Assembly (NCBI GenBank): GCA_015061115.1
Contig: SUXE01000002.1
Location: forward strand, 1-64,000
DNA length: 64,000 bases
From: Bacteroidales bacterium
Lineage (GTDB): Bacteria; Bacteroidota; Bacteroidia; Bacteroidales; Paludibacteraceae
Direction of reading: 5' to 3'
Shown here: in pieces, positions 22,901 through 34,900 of the stretch
How positions within the stretch are numbered: the stretch's first letter is position 1
Layout of the letters: the number at the start of each line of letters is the position of its first letter
Notes under the pieces: model-generated
The model's input: the letters and a program-made list of their open reading frames with translations, nothing else
The model's database searches: none
Told to the model about the DNA's origin: nothing
Made by a program: the position numbers and the translations under genes

Positions 22901-25900
22901 GAAGACACTTCAACTATGAAATCCATATTTCCTGTCACTTCACCAAGATCGATAGACTGCGTAGCAGATGAAGATGTCACAGTTTTTGTCTCTATCACAT
23001 TACCTGTAGCATTAGCCTCCTTAACTGTGATTGTTGCATCTGAACAACCTGCAGCAAACTTCGTCACTTTTACCTTTAGTTCAACCGGAGTAGAATTACA
23101 AACCTCAGCTGTATTGTTCGTTGTAGAAAGAGCATATAAATTTAATCCATCTTTTTTATTCAACGTAACCTCAAACGTAGGTTTTTCACTTGGCTGAACC
23201 AACACACATTGTACTTCACTTTCACAAAGGTTATCAGATTTGACTGATCTCATTCGTGTACATGCCCACATAGGTCCTGTGACAGTTGTATTGAATGTAT
23301 GTTCAGGATATGCATTTCTCCAATTAGAAGCATCAGCGATAAGCTTAGTATATGGAGTCTTTGAAGCATTGTTTCCTGCCTGCAGCCATCCTGTCAAGCC
23401 ATTTGTACGTAAATACTTAACAGTATCAGAATATGCACCATTTGCCTCTTTCAAATCTGGATTTGCACTATACAAACGATACCAGAAATCAACATCATTA
23501 GTAGAGAATCCACAAGTTGGATCCATAGTGTTAGTAATCTTGACCTGATTATCGCCTATACATTTTGCCTCCGCTGCTACAATCTGACGAGGGCGCTTCA
23601 TTAATGGAGAAGACTTTTCAACATTAGTACTTGAACATCCATTGTCATCAGTAACAACCAAATGAGCTATAACCTCAGTCTCTTTCGACGCATAATTATG
23701 CTTAAACGAAGAAGAATTAGTATTATCAGAATATTTATTTATAGTACCATCCTCATTTACACCTTGAACATCCCAAGTATATGTGACAATTTTATTATGT
23801 TCATTCGCTACTTTATCAAGAGTAATATTAGAAAGAGTGAAAGTAGTAGTTCCATTTCCTGAACCAAAGTTACCACCATCATTACCTGAGTAAGTATTCT
23901 TAGTCTTCTCACAAGCTGCTGTCGCATTCAAAGTGAATGTCGGTATCTTGTTTATCTTAACATCAAGGACAACCTCATTGGAAGGACAAGATGTACCGTC
24001 ATCATACTTGTTATAACCGACCACAGAGAATCTCTTTCTCTTATCAGCAACAAAAGAAGCAACAGAAATCAAATCTGAATTCAATGAAATCTCCTCATCT
24101 GCAGCACCGTCAGTACCCTTCAAAACAAGAGAAGCCTTCAATGTAGCATCTGAAATTCCATTTGCAGAAGCGTCTACGACCTGAACATAATACTCATCAC
24201 CTTCACATGGAGCAGTGATTTCCGTATATTTGTTGTCCTCCTTTTTCAATGCCTTAAGCTGAAGTACAGGAGTCTTCGCTTCGAAGAAAGTAAAGTCTGC
24301 ATAGTTTACACAACCGAATGAGATACTTCCAGCATCACGATTTTCAACTCCTATATATCCAGTATAAATACGTGGCTTTGTATTACCCTGCGGATTATTA
24401 ACGAATTCATCATTCTTGATTGTCTTAGAGAAAGAATACTTAGAATTTGATGTTTCTGTTCCAAGACGGCTATAATCGGTTTTCGTCTCATCTGTAATGA
24501 AGAACTGCCAATTGTTAGCACCAGAAGCATTGACATCAACAGTTGCCGTACTATTAGGACATACATAATCATACGCCTTGTCAATCACGATAGATGGACG
24601 TGGAGCGATATCGACTCTGATCTCATTACTAAAATCAGATTCACAACCCTGACCGTCAACAATCTTAACCAATCTTGTAGCTGTTGAATTTACGACAGCG
24701 GAATTAACCACATGTACCTTATTATTATTGAAAACAACCACCTTTGTCGGGTCGCTATCAGAAATAACCTTAGCAGATGTGATATGATCACCAGAATTCA
24801 ATGACAAAGTATAATTATTCTTTGTCATACTTGGAGTGTTAACAACTACCGTCTGATAAGATTCAGTTCCTGTTGAAGCTGGGATAGTGAAATTAATAGT
24901 TGAAGAACCTAAAGACAAAGAAGAATGTCTTTCACTATTACCTGCAGGAACTACAAGTTCTATCTTATATGTACCATCAGTAGGTAAATCTACAGAATAA
25001 TCCAACTTATTAAGTTCTATAGACTGAGTAGAATACCACTTGTATGTACAGTTCGATGTAGTCGAATTAGCTTGCAACTCAGCATAATCACCTTCACAGA
25101 TATAAACATGATTTGCATCTGTTGGATCTACATTACCCTTGATTGCTGATAGTGATACAGAAGGACGAGCAGCGATAGTAAACACAATGTTAGTGTCTTT
25201 AGGACAGCTATAAGATTGTGTCACCTTATCTGTAACCTTAATTGTATAAGTACCTGGTGTCTCAGGAGCAATGAAAGAGAACTGATCATCGAGCAAATAA
25301 TAAGGTTTTGTTTCTCCTGCAAATGGAGCCATTGTCGCATTCAAAGGAACAGTAGTTGTATGAACAATATTATTGAAATTGATTGCAGGAATCTTTGCAT
25401 AATTTGAATAATATGTCACAGAATGATTCTTGTAAGTCTCATTCTTACTTTGAGCCTTATCCAAGAAATAGCCACCATTAGCAAGTCCGACCTTGACAGT
25501 AACCTTCTCTCCAGGACAGAATGTAGTCTTAATTTCTCCATCCTCATTATAGAATGCAGCCTTAATCTTTGGATTCTGATCAGGAGTGAACTCTACCTGT
25601 TTAATCTCAGAAGGACAAGTAATAATAGAACCATCATCACTGTTTGTTCTCTGGATTGTTGCATATACCTGGTAAACAATACTATCACCATTAGTGTAAT
25701 TTGTAGAAGAATTGAAATATCTATAGTTATAGAACTCATTAGTTAGAGCTCCATAGATATTACCAGTATTAGAAGTTCCGTAACCCTCTTTGAAAGGATG
25801 TGGCGACATCAACTTATAATCATCAGGATCCTCAGTTTCCTCATCAAGAATTTTATTTCCATCAGCATCAAGAACGTAAATCAAATTACCACTCTCATCT

Positions 25901-28900
25901 ATAACCTGACTCTTATTATTGATTAGGTTACTATCCTTATCAATCAACTTACCTTCCTCATTTTTTCTATACTCACGGAAATAATATGATGAATAACTAT
26001 TTGGATTAACAAGCACCTTGATTGCAGAATTCTCACAAGCAGGATCTGCATAGTCAAGTTTGATTGAAGGAACGTCATAAACATTTACTGTTCTACCCCA
26101 CTGATTAGATGCACATCCGTAATTATCCCATACACGAGCATAGTATGCAGTGTTTGCATCTGGCTTGAACTTAAGCCCAGCATCAGCAGTAACAGTGTTA
26201 CCACCATCCTTACGACGTGCATTCCATACGTAATTGCCATCATTAGTTACTGTCCAATGACTGTTGTCTGAAACATTAGCCTTGAACTTATCGGCAGAAC
26301 CCTCAGGACCAGAAACATAATCCAAAGCCTGATATATAGTTCCAGTAGTATATACCTTAGCATCTACGATATGAGAACCCTGAGTCGCACGACCAATTAC
26401 TTGGAATGAGAACTCCTCTCCCTTACAGATATAATTAGGAACACCAATCACACTAACTGTTGGATTCAACTGTTTTACATCCAAGTCAATTGTTGTAACT
26501 GAAGGACATATAGTAGAACCATCAGCATAGTAGCATGAATCAATAATAGAAATGTGAATTCCATCTGTAGATACAGAAGGGAAATGAGTGTTCTTAGATG
26601 GAGACTGACTATAATCAAGAGCTACCCAACGGTCTAGCAAATTAGTCTTGAATGGCTTACCATTGCGTTTTTTGATACCCTTAACATTTACACTGAATGT
26701 ATCAGCAAGAATAGCAGGCTCATTTGGCTGACTTGAACGAACATTTCTTACATATAGATAGTAAACATCTCCTACACAGAAATGACCAAATTGAGGATGC
26801 TCTTTTTGCGTATCATCATCAGCATATACATAGTAAGCTACATTATTTCTGTGATTTGCATTAGCGTATGCGTATTCTGCATCCTCACGAACAACGTATG
26901 AACCATCTGCATTTAGAACAGGAACATAAATACCATTACTATTAGCCTTCATTTCATGGATATGAGCAGCAACAACCTTACCCTTTGAATAGTTGTAAAG
27001 CTCCCAATCGATGATTGGACCATCAGTTGGAGTTACAGACACTGCAACATCAGAAACACATCCATCAGGTGTAGTCAAACGAACACCATAAGGAGCATTT
27101 GAAGCATAGTTCGCAATATTGTAAACTGGCTCACCTGTTGTTGTAGAGAACATCGCACCTACATTCTGATCTGTCGCTCCATATTTTGTTATAATATTAA
27201 ACTTGTAAGCTGAAGGATCAGAAAGTGTACCAATCTTAATTGATGTCTGATCACCAGAACATACCGTATTAGGATCTGCATAAGCAGTGAAACTAGGTAC
27301 AGGTATCTTCTTCAAATACAATGTGTTTGAAGGAAGTGAGATACAACCTGTAGCTTCAGAAACTGCAGTCACATAGTATGAAGAGTTTCCGTTGGCATCA
27401 ATAAATCGAGTCAAATCCGTTGGAATCAAAGAATCTTTAACTCCAAATGTACCCAAATCAGAAATATTATTTGTTGCATCATACCAAGTGTAAGAACCCT
27501 CTTTCAATGCAGATGTCGACTGTGCCTTGATTATACAATCAACTCCAGGACAGTAGTAAACATCATTACCGTCTATTCTTGTGTACTTGGTTGCAACCAA
27601 TTTAACAATTGGACGAGGTTGGATAATAATCGAACCTGATCTTGTTACTTCACAGCCATCATAGTTCTTAGCTTTAACATTAAACTGTATTGTGTTTGAT
27701 CCAGCTATATAATCCATTCCTCCTTGAATCACAAAGAATGTCTTATTAGAACCATCAACTCCCGCAGTATAAGAGATAGAACCTCTTTGGGTCTTCGTCT
27801 GACCATTATCAACATATGTCAAATCCAAATCTAGAACACTTTCAGCATCTGTCAAACCTGTCAAGTTAGGGAAATTAACAGCCTCGACATATACCTTAAA
27901 CGGTTCATTAGGACAAACTTTAGTGATTTCGTCTTCTGAATCCTTAGGTGCAAATGTAATCTTCAACTCTGGAGTCACAGATACATTATATGTAGCCTTC
28001 GCTGTTTCCGTAGAAGTACACTTATTAGTCAAATATCCAACAGTCGTACCACAAGTGCTGTAAGCAGTTGCTGAAAATTCTGTACCTGCATTCACTCCTG
28101 TTAGAGGAATTGAATAATAAGGTCTACCTTGAGCATCAATACCAGCAAGATCATCAGGAAGATTAAAGCTATCTTTCTTTTCACCATAAGATAACTTATA
28201 GATAGTATACATGCTATTCATCAACTCATTATTCGTTGTGACATCAGTATTACCATCTCCCAATACGACAGAAACAGCTTCACCCTCACATCCCTTAGCA
28301 ACAGAGATACGCGGAGTTGGTGTTTCACAAAGTACAACCGCTAATGGAGAAGACCAATCACTGACACATCCATTATTATCAGTGATTCTTGCCTTCAAAC
28401 CGCTGACTGCACGACTGATCTCGACTGAAGTCTGTACATTACCATTTACTGGAACAGAATAATTGTCTGCTGCCCACTCTATTGATTTCAAAGACGCAGA
28501 AGCCGAAGCATCAAAAGTCATATAAGAGTTAATCCAAACAGAACCTAAAGGAGAACCAGATGAAGAACATAGATATGCTCCAGCCAATCCATCATTTGCT
28601 GTTGCATCAACATTAGTTGTGTGCTTAGCATTTGAAGTATATAGTTTGATTGTTGGATTAGTATATACATCAACCGAAAGTACACTATCAGCCATACATG
28701 CACTACGTCTCTCTCCAACTATCGGAATAATCGAAATGTTGTGAGTCATAGCTGAATTCAAGCCTTCCATTGCGAAAGTAGCAACGTTTACACCTCTAAC
28801 TTTCTTAGTCTGACCATCTACAGAAATTTCAAATTCTGTAGCTGAAGTGTATGAAGATCCATCAACATCTACATTTACATCCAAAGTGTAATCTGTAGAA

Positions 28901-31900
28901 GGACATATCTTATATATCTTCTTATTATTACTTTTGATAGGGCTAATCAAAGATCCATTAACCTTTACTTTAGCAACAATAGATGGCTTGTCAAGAATAT
29001 TTAATGAAACATTTACAGGAGTTCCAACACATATATCTCCATTCTCAATCTTTACCTGAGCAAATGCATAAGCCTTTCCATTTGCCAGGTTGGAAACAGG
29101 AACCGCAAGAGTTGCTTTATCAGAAAGAGTGGTAATATCATTTGAAAAAGCTTTCTGATCATTAACGTTTTCAACATCACCATCTGCATCATATTTCACA
29201 GAAAACTTATAAGTATCTCCATACTTAGCATAAGATGCATTTGTCTTCTGTGCTGTAAGTTCTACTGTCTCACCAACACATACAACAGACGGATCTACAG
29301 ACAATGAAATATTAGGAAGATCCATTGTTTTCACAACTTCACTAGCAGTTGCTTTACAACCATAAGCATCTTCAGCAGTGACTATATATGTCACATCGTT
29401 ACCACGAGACACTTCTAATTCTGCAGTAGAAGAAAGTGTATTTGTAGTACCTTCCTGAATCCATTTATAATTAGAGAATCCAGAAGATGCTGTCAAAGTT
29501 TTCTTATCATCATCTCCCTCACAGAATAATGTAATACCATCATTAGAAAGTCTGGTCTCACTAGATGTAATTCGAAGAGATGCTGGTGAACTTACAACAA
29601 ATCTGAATGTCTTTGTAGCAGAACATCCTGAATTCTCAGCTGTAATTGTCAATGTCTCTGTACCAGCGACACTCATCGCAGACCAACGAATATCCGCAGA
29701 GCCATCTCCTGTTGATGTTTTAATTTCTGTTCCGTTTTGCTTATTTGAAACCAAAGACCAATTTGTTGTCGGATCATTGTAATCTGAATTTGCAGCTATT
29801 AATACCAATGGTGTCTCTGGACAAACAGACATATCTTCTGTAATCTCATTTTCCGCAACAGCACTGTTCTTATAAACATGTAATGAGATTGAAGGATTTT
29901 TATTTACGACATACGAAATAAATGTAGTGTCTGTACATACTATAGCTCCTGTTCTGTTTTCAGCAACAATAGCATATTCATAAGTGGCAGGCTCCGAATT
30001 TTTAGGAAGTGCAATAACACCCTTTGTGCGAGTACCTTCAACAATTGTCTTACCACTATATGAAGTAATCACATCTGATGCAACCTTTTTGTTTTGTGCA
30101 TTAAGAGCAACCTTACATAGTCTGTAGCTGTAACCCTTAGAGAAATCATTTGTCACATCATCGATAATAACATTATTTTCCTCATTAGGACATACACTTG
30201 CTTTCTCTACATTGACACCGACAATAGGTGTAGGTATCTGACTCAAAGTCGCAACAACAGGATCACTTTCACAACCAGTCGTATCTACATATTTTGCAGA
30301 ATAGTCACGAGTGACATCTCCTGGGTAAAGAGAAAGTCGACTGTCTGTGATTTCCAAAGTGTTATTAACTTCATCGAAATCAGAATCAAAATTATCAAAT
30401 ACGATTTTACCGCTATTTGCTGTATTAGTAAGACCAATAACAGCAATCACTTTGACTGATAATGAAGAAGCATTCGGATCTGAACATACAGCCGATATTG
30501 GTTGGAAATTAAATGTTGGTTTAACTCCTACCTTGACTGTAACGTTCTTATCATCCATTTTACATCCATTGTCAGTCTCACAAGATACAGTATAATTCAA
30601 ATCAATCTTCTCATTTGGAGCGATCAATTGACTCGTTGTATAGCTACTAGCAGGATTGATATAAATCACATTTCCAACCTGGTTGCCTGTATTATCCTTT
30701 ATGATGAACTTAGACAAAACAGTCGATTTATTTGTCAACTTGATTGCGTATGGTGCACCTTGACAAACAATACCACCTTTAATTCTTGATCCATCTACAT
30801 TTACTACAGCAGCGTCGAAATCAGGAGTTGGATAAAGAGCGACCGGTATTGAAAAATCAATCGTACATCCATCCTTTGCTGTTGCAACACCTCCTACACT
30901 ATAAGTAGCTGATCCTGCAGATATAGGAGCTGTGAAACTCTGAGTCAAAGAAGACACTTCTGATTCCTGTGAAGCTGTTGAATCATTTGCACTTGTCTTT
31001 GTATAGAATGCATATTTAACCTTCGCTATTGTATTATCCTCATTTACAGTAGCGTTAGCCGTACCATTATCTACTAATTGTACTTCAAATGCAGAATTAG
31101 GACATGCAGATACAGGAGACGTCTTCACAACAGGAAGTGGCTTGACATATACCTTATAATCTCCGTTAGAAGTACATTGATCTTCCGTAACTGAAACCCT
31201 CAAAGTCTGGTACTGACCAAGAGCATCAGATTGAGCTCCTGACATTCCATAACCCAATGTTCCATCAAAATATGTTTCCCTTTGAGTTGAAGCCTGGCTC
31301 AACAATGCTGTATTCTGAACCTTAACTGTAGCATTTGCCAACTCACCATTCTCATTGAAAGGACGAACATAGAAATAGAATGTATCTCCACTACAATAAG
31401 TATTCTTCTCATTGCTTGCAAGTGAAGCGGGAGTCACATTTGTAATCTTAGCGGCGGAAGCTGCCATATCAATTTGAACTGTAGGCTTAACCTGAATAGC
31501 AAGCTTTTCTGTGATAGCACACTGAGCAACGTTGCCATTCATACCATCAGTCTTGACAGTGAATCTAATAACCTCACCTCCAGCAGCAACAGCAGGCACC
31601 GTATATTGGAACGAATATGGATCAGATGCACTGAATCTTTTTGAATCAGTCGGACCATAATTATTACCCTCTGCATCCTTAATGACATAATAATTTGTCA
31701 TATCAGCGGATGGATTGTTAAGAGTGATAGTTAATACCGTTCCTGGACAAACTGGTTCTGCAGTCCATAATGTGACATTATCAATTGGATCAATTGAAGA
31801 AGTCTTACCAATTTCAGAGCTTCCATTCTTCAATGTATATGTAACCGATGGAGCTGCAAGATTCTTAGGAATAAATGTTTTCTTCTCCGAACAATTATCC

Positions 31901-34900
31901 TCATTAATGAATTCAATCTCATAGTAATACTGATATGCATTAGCATAAAGAGACACATCAGCTACCTTCGAAATTGTCAATTGATTAGAAGAAGATTTCC
32001 AAGAGAAATCTGTAACAGTCTTAACAGGTGCGTCATCTTGTGCTTGTTGTTCAACAACAAAATTCACAGAAAGAACTGATTTTGCACCCTCAACATCTAT
32101 AGTAAGCGGATCTCCTGGACAAACCTTTGCAATATCTCCTAAAGTGATTTTTCCAGCAGACTCCTGAACAGATACAGTCCAAGTTGTCTTACAGCCTCCC
32201 TCTGCTTTAACAGTAAGTGTATGAACACCCTTACCAAGTTTAACTTCACCTGACGTATATACACCAGTATTGGTTCCTGCATTTCCAACAAAGGCAAGCA
32301 CCTTGCTTCCTCTAATTGAATTTGTAGCATCATACCATTGGAATGTATCTTTAGAAGCCGCAGCAGCAGGATCAGTAGAGAAAGGAGTCACCTTCACCTT
32401 ACCTCCAGGACAAACCTCCAAAGTAACAGTTCTGGTAATATTATTTTTTACTTCTATAACATCCTTATATGAATCTGGATTAATGTAAAGATCAACTACC
32501 GGAGATGACGTCAATTCTACATACGCTCTCTTATCTGGATCATCATTAGGTGTCGCATAAGTAGAAGTATATGTACAGCCATTTTCATCTTTTGCAATCA
32601 AATGAACATAATTTTTTCCCGCAGAATTTGCACTTTCGACAACAACCTCATTGTTCAACAACAACGCTGACAAATCAGTTTTGTCTTCAAGGCGATTACC
32701 ATTCAAATAATAAGTAACGGTATATCCGGTTGAACCCAAAGATTTATGGCTTTCATTTGTAATACGGATATCTCCATACTGACAAGATCCAGTAATATCA
32801 AACTTCGGATCCAAAGCTGGAGCAGGAGTAAAGTCTTGCTCTATTATGCTTTCACAACCAGCTGAAGAAGTTAAAATAGCCTTAATAGTATAAGTTTCTG
32901 TATAATTCTCCGCTTCTACAAACCTATGAGCATTGAACAACAGAGACACCTTTTTGCCATCCACAACCTGACTACAAGTTGAAGCACCAATAGTATGGTC
33001 TGGTACAGCAGAATAAGAACCTCCATTTTTCTTTTTGACAAAGAATTGAATATCTGTAATAGGATCTGTAGCAAAATTATTACGAGTATAGATTAAATTA
33101 AGTCCTTCTATACTCAAGCCGTCTGCTTGATCTGATCCAGTAGGACATGTCCACTTGTCTACAAGCGTTCCTTCTACAGCAGTAGCACCAAAATGAGTTT
33201 CAGCCTTTACTATACAATTGTCATTATTACTGTTTAATTCAGAATCTGTCTTGTCCAACTCTCCTGCAGTAGATGCCATATAGCATACAAGCGTTCCTTC
33301 TGAGCCACTTGATGTAATATAACGCCACCAGGATTGATATTCGTTAGTTTTACTGATATCAAACTCATTATCGGTTAGAACTCCATCATGTAATCTTTGG
33401 AATCCTCTATCTGTCTTTATACCATATATATAAGCATTATAGCCCTTAGTTGCTGTCGCATGTAAAGGTCCATTAACAGCATCACAAATAGTAGCTATCA
33501 AAGACTTTTTCTTAACCTCACATGTGAAATACATATAACATGAATGTCCACCAGACTTAGCACCGCTATAATTACAGTCACGAGTAATAAATTGCAATCC
33601 AATACGGTCTCCCTTCTTCAATGCATCTAGAGGATAAATCAAAGTACGCCATCCCTTAGATTCTGAATTTCTAATATCTGGAGCAGATCCCGTAGAGAAC
33701 CAAGCGGTATTAGGAAGATTTCTATCTTTTCCATTGTATCTGTTATTACATTTACCTGTACCTTCACCTTTCTTACATTCATAGTTGTGTCCCTGGCTAC
33801 ATGTCATTTCAAAAGAACTCATTTTAGAGTCTCCACATGTAAGTTTTTCCCAACCAGAACCACTTTTTCCAACCATTCCTAAATCAACCGTCTTATTACT
33901 AGTTGCATATGCACCAATTGTAAATTCTGGAGATCCAGATCCATAATGGTTTGCTTCAGGAGCTTCAGCCAAAGCTAAAAAATGAATCATCAAAAAATCA
34001 TCATCATCATCCTTTGTGAACTCATACAACATTTGTTCAGCTGCAGCAGTATGCTTGAATTCATCATTCTTCCATGACGGAATAGCAAGCTCTGTAGATA
34101 AAGGGTTGGTATTTGATGTTGATCCATTTATAGAAAAAGAAGTATGTCTTGAACCACAAGCTCCAATTCTACAAGAAAATTCAGATCCAGGAAATACTCT
34201 TGGCAAAACGATATTTTCTTCATGCATTGTACCTGTCAACTGGTAGTCATAATGGTTAACATTTAAATCTGAATAGATACCAGCACCTGCCGTAGATCCA
34301 CTTTTCGCAATAACATTAAATCTGTATTGGTCATTTTCCTCGGCATATTTTACACCCTTATTCAAAAATTGTTGTTTAACTTCATCCTCTGCACTAATCT
34401 CATAAAAACGAGCAGAAGTAGAAGCATAACCATCACCACTAGCTTCTGCAGAAGAGAAATATCCAGATAACGGCTGGCCCATTGAATTGGTTCTATCCTT
34501 GAATGGACAAACCTCATTGTATCTCATTCTATAACCATCAAGAAATTCTTGATAATTCCAGAAATATTCAAAGTCCGCAGCATAATTTGGATTTCCGACT
34601 TTGGCGCAATCTTTATTAAGATTAGACTGATTGCGATATAAAACTGCACCATAGTACAAACGCCATCCTTCCAAACCATTGGAAAAACCTAGGTTTCGCT
34701 GATCCTGTCCACTCGCAGACAAAGCCGTACCGAACAGCAATACCCCCACAGCCATCCTTTTGAACCGCTGACGGATAAATGATTTACACTCGGTAAAGAG
34801 CCTTTGGGTCTTCACCAACTCGGAGGACATCAATCCTCTCCTCTTCTGCCTTGCATCAATATCCCGATGTTTTTCCATACGGGTATCATGCTGGCATTGG

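Noticed and set aside
8000-34700. Many plus-strand frames of 60-120 codons opposite the giant gene
   Set aside because: They are expected by chance opposite 27 kb of repeated coding sequence; none shows domains, promoters or terminators.
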